The notes below the pieces were generated by a model that searched no databases, was not told the origin of the DNA, and saw only the letters and a program-made list of their open reading frames with translations. Shown in pieces: positions 11,797 through 27,230 of a stretch of 64,000 nt of DNA (position 1 is its first letter; each line of letters opens with the position of its first letter). A program made the position numbers and the translations under genes. The stretch is from Paramecium tetraurelia (taxonomy: Eukaryota > Ciliophora > Oligohymenophorea > Peniculida > Parameciidae). The stretch covers positions 157,459-221,458 of the forward strand of contig NW_001799510.1 in the NCBI RefSeq assembly GCF_000165425.1. Reading direction: 5' to 3'.

Positions 11797-12805
11797 ATGA
11801 GTTAAGAAGTTTAGAAAGAGGAGGAAAAAGAGAATCAAACTACTGCTGCTTACAAAGTCTATGAAAATGTCATTATTTTTAAGGATCTTTAAATCAATAT
11901 GGATGAAACTCTGAAGAAATATCAAGAGGAGTAGATCGGACCGGATATATTAAAGTATAATGTCATTTCATTACCGGATAATGAAAAAATCTAGGATGAT
12001 TCAAAATTGAAAATATTTTGTGAAGAAAGAGATTTCAATGGATTTTTATAGAATAAAGATAAACAAGTTTAACTCAATAGATTCTCCATGAAATCTCCAA
12101 AGCCAGAATTAAGTTAGATTAAGAAACTTCTTTTATCAATGCATGTTGGAGAGGAATCATGGTTCAAGATTAGCAATTTTCAAACTTAGAATGAACTCTT
12201 GAATGAGAACGATAAATAAACAACTGTTATTAGATATTTTAGAATAAAAGTAGTAGAACAATAATTAATTGAAAAACCTTTAGATTTAACAACCTTAGAA
12301 AAGTAAATAGTTTAAATTTATTAAATAGTCGTTTTCTTTAATTTGAAAAATTCAGGAAGGATGGAAATAAGCTATTTAATAACAGTTTATTTGAAAATGC
12401 CATTAAAAAGTACCAAAAGGGAATCAACTTTATGGAAGCATGGCCTAGAATACACGAGTAGGATCAATAGGTCCAGTAAAAGAAGAAATATTATTACTAA
12501 TTATTCTGTAGCAATATGGCTCAATCATATATACTATTAAAGGAATATGAAAAGGCCATTATGATTTTGGAGGATATTATTCCTTAATGCAGAGGAAATG
12601 TAATTACATTAATTTGAGTATTTAGGAGTTCGAAATTAAAAGTTATTACAGAATAATCGTATGTTACATGAAAACAAGGGATTTTGACAAGGCAGAACGA
12701 TACTTACGAGAAGTTAAACATGTGTGTTAATTGGATGTTGGTTAATCGCAACTTTTTAATTGGTTGGAAAATGAATGCAAACCATTGAAAAAAGTGAAAA
12801 TTTGA
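11797..12805 (+). CDS. TPR co-chaperone, FKBP/AIP-like
   Basis: 318 residues, ATG 11797 to TGA 12803-12805, introns 12303-12328 and 12600-12625 (26 nt each). The N-terminal 165 residues are a mixed alpha/beta region containing MHVGEESWFKI, reminiscent of a degenerate FKBP domain, with no clear prolyl-isomerase signature. From about residue 170, tetratricopeptide helices follow: FRKDGNKLF with FENAIKKYQKG, then SNMAQSYILLKEYEKAIM, then RIIVCYMKTRDFDKAERYL. Three TPR units after an FKBP-like domain is the layout of FKBP52/AIP-type co-chaperones, which dock to the C-terminal tail of HSP90 or HSP70. The TPR call is solid; the immunophilin part is inferred from order and length only. Confidence 0.85.
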
Positions 12806-12849
12806 GATTTTTAAATTAGATTATATACTGTATAAATAATTAATAGTAA

Positions 12850-14771
12850 ATGAAATAATCTAACGAAAAGCTTAAACAAGCTGAGCTATTAGCAAAGTAA
12901 TAATAGTAGAATGAAACGTTGTTGGCCCAAGCCCTTAATTATTTCACCAATCCTTCAGTCTAAACTTCAGAATTAATTGAATCGTTAATGCATATATAAT
13001 TTCTCAAAAATAATTGTCCTGAAGGAATGCAATTACATGATTTTGTAATGCAGGCTGCGAAATATGTAAAGTTTGAGACCTTTTCATTTGGTCAAATAAT
13101 TTTTAATTACGGGGAGTTTGGGGATAAAATGTATATAATTTTAAAAGGACAGGCTGGAGTTTATGTTCCAAAATCAAAGGATGATATTGAAGATGAATTG
13201 AATCTATTAAACAGTAAGAAGAGTAAGAAATTGCTTTTTTAAGATGATGCGCTATTTGAAAATAGAAACAACTAAAATTACTATCAAAACGGAATTTATC
13301 TGTATCATAAAGTATGAAAATAATAATAAATAATAAGGTATTCCAATATTTCTCTGGTTAATGTTTTGGAGACGTTGCATTAACATCTGACAAGCCAAGA
13401 TCTGCAAGTTTATTGGTAATTTCTGAAGTTTTGCATTGCATCTCTATAAATAGATAACAATACAAATAAATGTGTGAAAAGGCAATTCAAGAATAAAATA
13501 AAACTATGGAATTGTATCAAAGGATTCTACATGGTATTTCTCAATTCAGTATTTCAAAATTTATTTAAAATTTAAGACCAATATCATTTGTTTCTTAATC
13601 TATACTTTGGGAAAAAGGACAAGAACCATAATATTTATTAATAATCATGAGGGGAAGAGTAGAACTATATGTAAATTTGGATGATTCTCAAGTTATTTAA
13701 AATAAAACAGCCTCAAGAGCATTCACAATCAAACTAAAACGAGTCGTGGTATTAATCATATCTTAACTACAATTAGTTGAGTCAGATCACTAATGGACAT
13801 TTTGTTGGGTAAGAGGAACTATTGGAAGACATCCCCCAAAGAAAGTACAATTGCTAATGTGTTGATAACACAGAGGCCTATATCATGGAAGCTGAAACCT
13901 TTAAAAAAATAAGAAAGAATTTTCCTGATATTATGAATCTTCTGAAAAATATTACAACTTAAAATAAGAACTACGTAGATCAAAGATTAGCTAGTGTTGT
14001 AAAGAGCATTTAAAGTTACTAAGATAAAATTAATAAAGAACCTATGAATAGAACAGAGAAACGGACATTTTATGAATGTTTGAGTCTCCAATAAATGAGT
14101 TAAGAATAAACTAAGGTGCTTAGATCTGGAAATAAAAAGTTATTGACACTTTCCTAAAGCATTAAAAGGAAGGTAGAGACTTTCTAATAAAAATACAAAG
14201 ATAAATCTCCAAAGGATTTAATAATAACAAATCCTGAATTGTAATAAACCATACAAGAACGTTAAGATAGGTTATATTACATAAATAATAAGAAACAACA
14301 AAATAATAGACCCTGTCATTAGGAAGGTTTTAGTTTATCAAATGAAATTAAAAACTTCAAATTAAATTTTTCCAAATCTTCTTAGAGATTCTAATAATCA
14401 GATTAAAATTAAATTGATAGCAATTTTGTATAGCATAGTTCTCAATGTATTTCTGAAGCAGCACTATCACCTTTAAGCAAAACATCATTATAATTTTAAA
14501 TAACACAATTTAGTGATATTTTAAAAAAAAAATAGCACCTTTTATTGAAAATGCAATAAACTATGAGGCAGAGTAATAAAAGTTATCTTTCTATTCGAAA
14601 TATGAAGAGCCTACACTCTCAAAATAATATTGGTAAAATGATCAAAACAGACGTTAGTTTCATGAATGAACAATGCGTGTAATATTATTTGTTATTTCAC
14701 ATAGAAACAAATATGAGAGATCCTTATAATCTCTTCCCAAATTATTATTATAAGAAAATGAAGAAAATTGA
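12850..14771 (+). CDS. Protein with two cyclic nucleotide-binding domains
   Basis: 613 residues, ATG 12850 to TGA 14769-14771, introns 13312-13337, 13749-13776 and 14679-14704. Domain 1 (about residues 50-195) has the CNB beta-roll: FSFGQIIFNYGEFGDKMYII, then LKGQAGVYV and the phosphate-cassette region SGQCFGDVALTSDKPRSASL. Domain 2 (about 215-350) has ILWEKGQEPQYLLIIMRGRV and NGHFVGQEELLEDIPQRKYN. The rest is a Lys/Gln/Ser-rich, probably helical tail. In PKA regulatory subunits a pseudosubstrate and dimerisation helix precede the two CNBs. None is obvious here, so this is a PKA-R-related or free-standing CNB protein rather than a certain PKA subunit. The first cassette has the Arg (PRSAS) that contacts cyclic-nucleotide phosphate. 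It ends 47 bp from the convergent SNARE gene. Confidence 0.92.
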
Positions 14772-14818
14772 TTGTACTTTATAAATAGTCTTTATAATTG
14801 TTAACTCTTGTAATATTA

Positions 14819-15532
14819 TCAATAGAAAATCCAATAACAAATAAAACTTAAACTTACAAATGCTATCCCTCCAATAATTAATCTTCTTTTTAATCTATTC
14901 AATCTATTCTTTCTGTGAACAGCAGTAGCCGTATCATAAAAGACTTTTGATGTATCCTCCAATTCCAAAGATTTAACTAAAATAAGATAGGATATACTTT
15001 CAATTTGACTCAATTGTTCTTTATTGTTGATTAGTTTTTCTATGTTTTGCTAGACTGATTATTTCGTATTATCCAATGTCTACATGATTTATTTGATTTG
15101 TTTTGGATCTTTGTTGTATTGCCTCTCGAAATAGATCAATAACTTAAGGATATTATCCCTCTGATTGTCATTGAGAATAGCATTTCCATTCAACTATAGA
15201 GATTATATTCAGATCAATACTATTTTCGATTAAATGGCACTAATAAGCATTTCAATATTGTATTGATTACAATCTGGAGTTGCTAACACAATTTAGATGA
15301 TCTCCTTATTAAAAGGCATATAATACCATCTTCCTTTTTTAGATGGCAATGAGTCTCTTTCAATATTACATTAATATTACATCTTCTGAAATTAACTAAT
15401 TGTTTTGGTCTTAAGAATCATGAGTGTATCAGATAAATCTGAATTGAGACCAACTTCCCCCTCCATTTCTATAAGTTCCAATTTCTCCCCAGTTGCCCAT
15501 TTGGCCAGACCAAAAGCTTTAATGTGATTCAT
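14819..15532 (-). CDS. R-SNARE (VAMP7/longin type)
   Basis: 213 residues, minus strand, ATG 15532 to TGA 14819-14821; introns 14977-14997 (21 nt), 15194-15220 (27 nt) and 15357-15380 (24 nt, least certain). Order: N-terminal longin domain beginning MNHIKAFGLAKWATGEKLEL, a SNARE helix (about residues 125-185) and a single C-terminal membrane anchor (LIIGGIAFVSLSFICYWIFY) preceded by a basic RLKRR patch. This is a tail-anchored R-SNARE of the VAMP7/YKT6-like longin group used in fusion with endosomes, vacuoles or the plasma membrane. Removing the 21-nt intron makes the heptads line up with other R-SNAREs (EQLSQIEIKSLELEDTSKVF); retaining it would insert seven residues in the zero-layer region. 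Its start codon faces another gene's ATG 8 bp away. Confidence 0.9.
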
Positions 15533-15540
15533 ATTTATTA
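15533..15540. promoter_or_regulatory. 8-bp divergent intergenic gap
   Basis: Only eight A/T bases separate the ATG of the minus-strand SNARE gene (15530-15532) from the ATG of the plus-strand ubiquitin-like gene (15541). Both starts open directly into conserved folds, so neither can easily be moved inward. Promoter and 5' UTR elements of each gene must therefore lie within the other's coding sequence. Confidence 0.7.
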
Positions 15541-17556
15541 ATGTTAAAACTTTAAGTCCGTATTAAAGAAGAAGCCTTTGATTTCGAGATATCTAAAAAT
15601 GCAACGATCGCTGAACTGAAAGCCCTAATAGTCGAGCAACAAAAAGTAATTTTTCAATTCAATTAGATAACAGCTTCCTTTGATCTCTATATATTCGATC
15701 AACTTCTATTGGAGGAAGGAACTGTTAATAAGATCATCTATAATTGTAAAGCAGACAATCTTGAAGTGAGATTCAAAGAGAAACTGTAAGCACCTAAGTT
15801 CCAACACTTTTATAATTAAGCCAAATCTCTTGTGATGTTGAAGACTATTGTGTCAACAATTAGGTTTTTGGATAATTTGGTAGAACTCAAAAAGCAAAGG
15901 ACACAAGATTCAGATAAAGTAAGTAAAGTGTTATCTTCATTTGAAAATCAACCAAAATTAATCAAACACAATTCTTCTAATTTACTTACTAATTTTCCTG
16001 ATAGACTCAAAGAATAACCTATGTTGAGTCATATCAAAATGTAGGAAGATGACCAAGTAAGAAATCAAAATAATGACACTGTATTAAATATCTTAAACAA
16101 TATGATTAATGAGGATAAAAGAGAAAATCTTCATAAAATGCAAATCAAATCTAATAAATAGAAATATCAAGCTCTTAAATTTAGTCCATAAAAAGAGGAA
16201 TATTTGATTCGCAAAAAGAAAGCTCTCTCTTCATTATAGGATCCTAATTAGTGCTAAAAAGCAAAACTGCTAATATAGGAGCTGAAAAAATAAAAAGAAC
16301 AATTATAATTAAAAAGATAGGAGCATTTAGATAATAGTGCAGAAAAGAGAGGATTAAGTTTGGAACATTAGAAAGAAGAAAGAGAACTATTGAAGTAGCA
16401 GATTAATTAAGAGAAAAGAAATAGAATTGTTGAAAGACTTAATGAAAATTAAAAGAATCATGAGTTATTAACTTAATTTAATAAATAATCTTAATAGTTG
16501 ATTAATGAATTAAAAAATAGAATGAAAAAACATTAAGATTCTCTTAAAAGCAAAGATGAATAATTAAAATAAATCTATTTTGAAGATGCCAAAGTAACTG
16601 TAATATCTCTTAATCTAGCTAAAACTTCAAGAAAAAAGGAAACAAGCTTAACCAATAAGATTATTAGAATTAAATTAACATGAGGAGCATTATTTAGTAA
16701 ATAGAGAAATGCTTAAATTGCAAAGAGACTAGAAAAAATTGGAATGGGAAATCAAAATCAAATCTGAAACTAAATTGTTGTATAAAGACTAGAAGGTCTT
16801 ATAAGAAGTTATGAAAAGTGATCAATAGTTAAAGAACAAAGATATTATAGATTTAAAAAAAAAATAAGAATTTAAAGTAAGAAAATAAAAATACTCTGAA
16901 ATCATTTAAGAATTTCATAGGCCCTCAAATTTTAGTAAAATTGAGGGTTAATAATCAATGAATGATAATTCAATCAATGAATCAAGAGATTTTTAATTGA
17001 GATAAGCGATAAGATATCGAAATAAATCCTAATTATTAGATTCATTAGTAAATACAAGAGTTTAAGCAAAAAGTATAAGATATACTAAGATTTTTAGTGA
17101 AGAAAATTTAATCGGCATTAAGTCAATAGCATATAACACCAAAAACTAAAATTACAGAGAGTCTATAATAAGGGAAAGTGCCTGAACCCAGCACTTACTT
17201 TCATTTGAGAGTACACACTCCTCCATAAAAAGTTATTATTCAAGAAGAAAGTTAAATCAAAAAGTAGTAACCAGACTACTTAAGTGAATTCAAAAGAGAA
17301 AGAAAATCTATGAGTCAATCAGCCCTCACATCTCATTCATCAATAAATAAGTAATAATGGCTATTTATATCAAAGAAAATTGAGTGTTCAATAAGAAATG
17401 CGACTACTCTAAAAGTTAGAAGAAGAGGCGAAAAAGAAGGAATAACTAGCTCAGATCAGTCAAAATGATGATTTATAAATTGAAGCTACAGATTTATACT
17501 TAAAGAGTGTGTAGGCAAAATTGTAATATTTGGATAAGAAATTATCAAATTTTTGA
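15541..17556 (+). CDS. Ubiquitin-like domain plus long coiled coil
   Basis: 639 residues, ATG 15541 to TGA 17554-17556, introns 15646-15666 (21 nt), 16594-16618, 17073-17097 and 17351-17375 (25 nt each). Residues 1-80 read as a ubiquitin-like beta-grasp domain: MLKLQVRIKEEAFDFEI, the helix ATIAELKALI, then FDLYIFDQLLLEEGTVN and LEVRFKEKL. It ends without a di-glycine, so it is a built-in domain rather than a modifier. Residues about 190-480 form a highly charged coiled coil rich in Lys/Glu/Gln. The tail is Ser-rich and basic. Such UBL plus coiled-coil proteins often act as scaffolds, for example in cilia or at centrosomes, but nothing here fixes the role. The first intron is a stop-free multiple of three. 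Confidence 0.88.
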
Positions 17557-17953
17557 GTATTTAATATTATAATCATAAACAATAACAACTCATTATCATA
17601 ATTAAAGTTTTTCTTGAAATCATTCTAATAGTGTAATATTGTTATTATTAAATCTAATACTCAAGGAGATTAATTGATTTGTAAAGTATCCAAAGTAGTT
17701 TACAAAATTAAGCTCAAGGTGTAAAATATTATAACTTATATGTAGTGTAATTGAATGCTAATCATATTGCTATAATGATATATCATCTATATTTATTATT
17801 ACTAAAATTTGAAAATTATTATTTATAATATTGATATTAATTAAATATTATGTTATTTAATTTGATATTCTAAATTAACTATTACAATGAAAATGATGTG
17901 AATAATATAAATAATTGAAGTTATTAAGACTTAACTCATATTCAAGATGTTCT
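17557..17953. other. A+T-rich spacer between convergent genes
   Basis: About 400 bp of low-complexity A+T sequence lies between the stops of the ubiquitin-like and tetraspanin genes. Nothing recognisable was found in either strand. Confidence 0.5.
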
Positions 17954-18871
17954 TCAATAACCATATATGAGATGTTCATTTCTTCTATCCTTTTCTTTTG
18001 TACAACATATTAGGATCACCATAATTAAATTCATACCGAACAATACTCCCAATCCTAATAATACATAACCCATGAACTTTCCTGTTGATTATACAAAGTC
18101 TTTAGTTTCTGTGAAACAACTAGTTCCTATAAATGAATTGATGTCATTGATATCACTAAATAAATAATATTTTGTTGGATTACACCAACCGCTGCAATGC
18201 AATAAACTTTCTGCCACTTACATCATTGAAACAGCTGCAGCGTATTAATCAGGTTGGTATGAGGGACATTTTTAGATTTATTTTATTTTTACTTCTAGAT
18301 CCTCATTTGTTGTATAGTTTTTTCCTTTAAAGAGTTCCTTATTATCTTCATAAGTTGATTGGGTGATATAACATTAGCATATGCTAGAACATAAGAGTTT
18401 CTCTGCTTCATGGATTTGATAATCAATTTCCTTGAATTATGTAGTACCTTGACATTCTATATGTATGCATATTTAAATGATTACCTATTCCAAAGACGTC
18501 ATCTGAATATAACAAAGTGAATGTTGCCAAGCCAGTACATAGAACAAAAAATGCCAATGCTCCAATTTAATAGAACATCAAACAAGTCTTTTAACATTTT
18601 GGGTTTTTCCTTGATCCATATAGTCCAGCGCAACCAATTAAAAATATCAGAACTCCTAAAATAATAAAAACATATTCTTGCAGTGTTTTTAACCAATCTG
18701 CATTTGTGTGATAGAGCTCTTATTTTGGAATGTATTATTACCTTGATATTCTATTCCGACTTTGTTGTATAGCACAAACAATCCGCAACATACAATAACT
18801 AAACCAACACTTGCTATGAGGTTGGCACTAAATTTCACTAAGGATTTTACAAACCTAATTAAAGTATTCAT
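17954..18871 (-). CDS. Tetraspanin-family membrane protein
   Basis: 288 residues, minus strand, ATG 18871 to TGA 17954-17956, introns 18719-18741 and 18457-18484. Four hydrophobic segments are visible: residues about 14-36 (LIASVGLVIVCCGLFVLYN), 65-85 (VFIILGVLIFLIGCAG), 97-118 (LGALAFFVLCTGLATFTLLY after intron removal) and 250-272 (LLGLGVLFGMNLIMVILICC). Between TM3 and TM4 is a large loop of about 120 residues with several cysteines, including HCSGWCNP. A short basic tail follows. The spacing of short loop, large cysteine loop and TM4 ending in CC is typical of tetraspanins, which organise membrane microdomains. The canonical CCG triplet is replaced by CSGWC, as in other divergent tetraspanins. 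The ligand is unknown. Confidence 0.85.
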
Positions 18872-19059
18872 ATTATATAATAAATTATTTAATGCCTAGG
18901 TGATTGATTAACATCATATAAAATTGAAACAATCTATGAAATCTGTCATTTATATTTCAATATTTTACTTTAATATATTTTATTTTATAATATGACAATA
19001 ACCTCTTTATAATTCTGAGTTACGTGTATACAATAAAAAAAAAATTGAAAAAATAATCA

Positions 19060-21402
<2,343 letters not shown>

Positions 21403-21450
21403 ATATATCACATATAAAATAATTGAAATTGTTCAATAATTATTATAAAG

Positions 21451-22962
<1,512 letters not shown>

Positions 22963-23076
22963 TGAAATTGTATTATATATAATGATATCCAAACTAGTAT
23001 CTATTTCTTAGGTCACAAATAATTTATTCTATCTAAATTTAAACATTATTGTAATATTATTATAATAAACTTTGTA

Positions 23077-23872
23077 ATGAAATAAAAAAAATAGTAGTTA
23101 GGAGAAATCAGTCTGAATAAACAATGCAATGAATCATAACTAAAAGAAGTATTCTCTTATATAAGAGTAGGTAATTCAAAAGTTATTGGCGAACCATGAA
23201 TTTTATAGAATAGAAATTGCGAAATTAAAAGAATAAAACAATGAAACTATATAAAAATATCATAAAGCCTTGAGATAAATAGGAGAGATGGAGCAAACAT
23301 AGAAAAAAGTATGAATAAGTGAGTTAAGTTAGGATTAATTGTATATCATGCAAATTGATTGTTTTTTATAGGAGGCCAAAAAGAGATATGATCAAAACAA
23401 AAAATAACAAACGGATCATTATGTTGATGCATTATTAGAAATGACTAAATAAAGAGATGAATGTCTGAAAAGAAATATTCAACTTGAAATCATAGTATAT
23501 GAATTAAACGAATAAATTGAAAAATTAAAACGTTAAACAACTATAATACCATCTGCCAGTTAATAATAATTTAGTAATCCTTTAACGGCAAATGAGGAGG
23601 TAGTGTAAATAGGGAGCGAAATAAATCACCGTAAAAAATCATCCATTTATTCAATGAATACCCAAGATTCAATAATAAATGATGAAGATAGAGATAAGGA
23701 AGATCAATTAATGGCATTTCTTTAATAACTAGACGAATAATAGGCGAACTAGTTGTATAGTCTATTCAGCTGTTTGAATGCCGATCTCAATTCTAAAGTG
23801 AACAAGACTCAGCAATAAGGTTCTTTCAATTTTTCCTAAAAATGGAATAACAAAGAAGATCCTTATTTTTGA
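23077..23872 (+). CDS. Hypothetical coiled-coil protein
   Basis: 249 residues, ATG 23077 to TGA 23870-23872, introns 23149-23170 (22 nt) and 23309-23332 (24 nt, GTATGA...TTAG). A later TAG at 23368-23370 is an alternative 3' splice site for the second intron but would give a roughly 62-nt intron, far outside the window's range. Residues about 25-150 are Lys/Glu/Gln helix with heptad-like hydrophobics (HEFYRIEIAKLKEQ; DECLKRNIQLEIIVYELNE). The remaining tail is Gln/Ser/Asp-rich. There is no signal peptide, TM or catalytic motif. I do not recognise the family. It follows the kinase on the same strand by 114 bp. Confidence 0.7.
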
Positions 23873-23975
23873 TTTTTCTACTTATGTTACATAATTATTA
23901 AAATGACTTCACCAAACTTCAGAGGAATTCTTATAGAAATAGATTAAATTTAAATTATGATATGTGAATTTATGT

Positions 23976-24396
23976 TCACAAAACAAATGATATTTCTGCG
24001 CATGCAAAGTTTGTTCCTTTAGCGTTTTAGAAATAGAATTGTGTGGTGATTTTTCCCTAAAATTACTATATATCTTACTGATGGAGTAAATGTTGGGAAG
24101 TTTTTGGTCTATGTATATACGACTTTGTCATCCTTGTCGTATATTTCATCTTCAGGAAAATCTTCTGTCATGACTTCAACCTCATTCCATTTGGCTTTCA
24201 ATTGAACATTAGTTAATTCAGCATGAGCATTAGCTGTTCCATAAAGGGTAATAGTTTCATCAACTCCTTTTTATGGTTAAACACTAAATGTTGCTTCTGT
24301 AAAAACAATTGATGGATTGGCTATGCAATTTGTCACTTTAGTTGGAATTGCTGCTAACACAGAAGATACTAAAAGGATTGCTAAAAGGAGCTTCAT
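23976..24396 (-). CDS. Secreted ML-domain (MD-2/NPC2-like) lipid-binding protein
   Basis: 132 residues, minus strand, ATG 24396 to TGA 23976-23978, one 22-nt intron (24057-24078). It starts with a clear signal peptide (MKLLLAILLVSSVLAA). The mature part has the ML-fold look: IPTKVTNCIANPSIVF, strand-rich VDETITLYGTANAHAELT, LKAKWNEVEVMTEDF, and a C-terminal CAEISFVL strand. ML proteins (NPC2, MD-2, plant/protist ML) carry a hydrophobic lipid such as sterol in a beta-sandwich pocket and act in lysosomes or outside the cell. Two cysteines (near residues 23 and 125) could form the conserved disulphide. The assignment rests on length, signal peptide and strand pattern, so it is likely but not certain. 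Confidence 0.8.
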
Positions 24397-24538
24397 TAAT
24401 AAAAATAATGGATTGAGCAAGACAGCTTTATAGTTTCATATATTAAATTACGTAATGAACATTTATTTACACATACGTCACAACAAATTGTATAATTTGT
24501 TTACTTTATTTATTATTTTTTTAATATTGAATAATTAA

Positions 24539-25234
24539 ATGTAATTTACATTATTATTGGCTCTCGCTCTTACAACACTTTCTTAATCGACTGATTTTGC
24601 TTTATTGATAAAAAGTTCAAATTCTTAGGCTTGGGAAAGAATTGGTGATATCAAAATACCCAGATCTAATTTTTAGAATGCTCAGATTGTCTTGAATTAA
24701 AATAAACAGCAAATTATAGATCGCAAGAAAATTAACGAAGTAAATATCCAGTCTCTAAATCTAGAATAATTATGCTCTATTGAAATTGTAGAATTAGCAA
24801 GATGAAAAGTCATATATCGCACATATTGATGGAAAATAATTATCTCTCTTTAATTAAAAATCCAATTACTAAGAAGTCATTACATTTGTTTTATCCAACA
24901 ATGATCTATTGTCATTTGATTACGCATTAAAGCCCATAAGGAAAAATGCAGAAACCTACATTCAAGTCAACATCAAAGAATTGGAAGTAGCCCCATCAGG
25001 ATTAGTACCACAATTTGAAGATAAGACTCCCGAAGAAGAAGAATAACAAAAGCCCCAGGGAATCTTTGGACTAATATTATAATATGTAAGAATCCCCTCT
25101 ATCCTTAGAAATGGTATATTATTATCGGATTTATTGTCTTCTTCCTAACAGGTCAGGCTGATCCCCAAAAATTAAATGAAACTGTCTAATAAGCTTAAGA
25201 ACAAGCCCAGGCATCAAAAAGAAGAAACAAATGA
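24539..25234 (+). CDS. EMC10-like single-pass membrane protein with signal peptide
   Basis: 215 residues, ATG 24539 to TGA 25232-25234, introns 24740-24764 and 25086-25108. An N-terminal signal peptide (FTLLLALALTTLS) is followed by a lumenal beta-rich region of about 150 residues. Near the C-terminus is one membrane span (YIIIGFIVFFLTGQA) and a short Gln/Lys-rich cytosolic tail. This type I layout, with the TM close to the end and the tail opening with a small-residue turn, resembles EMC10, a lumenal subunit of the ER membrane protein complex that inserts membrane proteins. Sequence identity cannot be judged by eye, so the family call is tentative; the gene itself is solid. Confidence 0.75.
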
Positions 25235-25659
25235 GTAAATTTATTCAAATGTTGTGTAAAATAATTTTAATTTTTATATAATAACAAATTAACTTCAAAG
25301 ATTACAATATATGCATTAGTGATTAATAAATCTCAAAGAATTTTTAAATGGTCAATTTGATTTTATTATGAATTTTAGAATACTGGTGAGCATTTCACTA
25401 TTATTATTTATAATTTCAATGAAATTCTCCATGAATTCGGAAATTTAAATAAGAAAACTTACAATATTCTACTATTGTTCCTCTTTATTAGATCAATTTT
25501 ATTGTATTTACAAGTACAGTGGTGAATTTATGTTAATTAATATTAATGAAATTTAATTGCACAGAAAACGATTAATAAATTCTACTCTTATAAGTTTTTA
25601 GAAAACACTTTTTTAGCGATTAAACCTATTATTTAAAATTAACTAGGAATTAAATACTA
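25235..25659. other. A+T-rich spacer
   Basis: About 425 bp between two plus-strand genes. A minus-strand frame near 25310-25440 reads MENFIEIINNNSEML for 26 codons only and is too short to call. No RNA gene or repeat was recognised. Confidence 0.4.
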
Positions 25660-26887
25660 ATGAGTCAAGTAAATTATGATTTTTATTGATCAATAGGAGA
25701 GTCAATTTGTGAAAACAAAATATAACCTAGCTTTGAATTCAGAAACACAATTTGAATGGGTTGTTAGAAACCAATAATTAGTTGGATTCCTGTTCCCTTA
25801 TTAGAACAAGATGAAAGAGTTTAATGGGGATTCTTAATATCTGAATCAATTAAAATAAGCACTTGGAAAATTAATAATTTTCAAATCCCTCACAGTACAT
25901 TATAAATGGATGCAATATATAGATTCAGGGACCTTTGGTTAAGTATATTATTATTTAAATGATAGATTTCATTATAATAAAATTACATAACTGGCAAGTT
26001 GTTTGCTATTAAAACATTAAATAACACGAATAAATCTATGTCATATTTAATCGAAAATGAAATTAAGATACTAAGAACACTGAACCATCCTAATATCTTA
26101 TCCTTTTAGGAAGTTTTTCTAACAAATCTTACATACTCGATTATTACTGAATTTGTCGAAGGAAAGAATCTTAAAACTTAAATCACAGAAATATCAGAAT
26201 TCTCTGAATCATATATCCTAAAATTGCTAAAAGTATTAATAAATTATATGTTAGCAATTATTTGAAGGACTCACTTATATTCATCACATGGGCATTATGC
26301 ATAGAGACATCAAACCTGCAAATATCATGATTACTAATAATGGTAACTTGAAAATAATTGACTTTGGATTATCTTGCTTTTTTAGTAATTAATTTTAAGA
26401 ACATCCTAAATGTGGAACTTCAGGTTTTTGTGCTCCTGAAATTTTACAAAACTTTGATCATAAAATTTCCTACGATTACAAAGTTGATGTTTTTAGCGCA
26501 GGATGTGTTTTATACAAAATGTTAACATCTAAAGGTCTTTTCGATGCAGATACATCAGCTGAAGTTTTAAGAAAAAATAGAAATTGTTTATATTTCATTA
26601 AAGAATAAGGAAGACTCTTTGATTTAGCCAGAACTTTCCTTCAATAAAATCCTCTCGAAAGATTAAGCAGCGATTAAGCATTATAGTTAATTACATCCAT
26701 GATCGATAATGACACTTTGGATGTAAATCTTTGGTACAGAAAATCATTTAATTCCAATCAATTAACTGTATCTAATCTAAGTCCGACTCCCAAATAAAGT
26801 GCTCATACTAAATCTTATCAAAAAACATAATCAAGTCCAAATTATTCAAGAAACTTTTTCCCTTCGAGCTTGAAAACTGACCGATGA
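25660..26887 (+). CDS. Serine/threonine protein kinase, CAMK/PLK-like
   Basis: 384 residues, ATG 25660 to TGA 26885-26887, introns 25669-25696 (28 nt, only three codons into the gene), 25943-25965 and 26233-26254. A 75-residue N-terminal part precedes the kinase domain (about 77-325): FDSGTFGQ-type loop region, LFAIKTL lysine, [16 protein letters not shown] helix [12 protein letters not shown] catalytic loop, DFGLSCFF and [12 protein letters not shown] activation segment. All key residues are present. The N-terminal part ([26 protein letters not shown]) may be a small lipid- or peptide-binding module like the PH segment of the kinase at 5.1 kb; this is inference. The tail is Ser/Gln-rich. Confidence 0.92.
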
Positions 26888-26940
26888 TCTATCTCATATT
26901 TAACAGCTTTTAATCTTATTATATAATAGAACTTCAGAAT

Positions 26941-27112
26941 TCATGTCTTCGAAAATTATTTTTGTTTCAAATTTAGATTATTTTCTTGCTTTTATATATA
27001 CCCACTATGAAACTTTCCTTAACATTCATTTAATAATTTAACCCATGCTTTCTATATATTTGAGCTTCTTATATATTTAAGATAATTCTTATGCTTTTGC
27101 TATATAATTCAT
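26941..27112 (-). CDS. Possible 48-residue protein (small ORF)
   Basis: Minus strand, ATG 27112 to TGA 26941-26943 with one inferred 25-nt intron that begins GTTA rather than GTA. The predicted product is 48 residues (starts MNYIAKAQELSQIYKKLKYI) and has a plausible amphipathic, Lys/Gln-rich composition unlike random A+T translation. The QELSQIYKKL helix faintly recalls an LYR-type mitochondrial motif. Without the intron the frame stops after 28 codons. Very short, non-canonical splice start, no recognised domain: treat as a candidate only. Confidence 0.25.
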
Positions 27113-27230
27113 TTAATTTTAATTTCTATTGAATAATATTCTTTTCTGATTTACTTTTAGATCTAAATTCAAGTAATATATTTTTTTTAAGTTTATAGGA
27201 TAATTATATTAATTTTTTAAGAAATAATAT

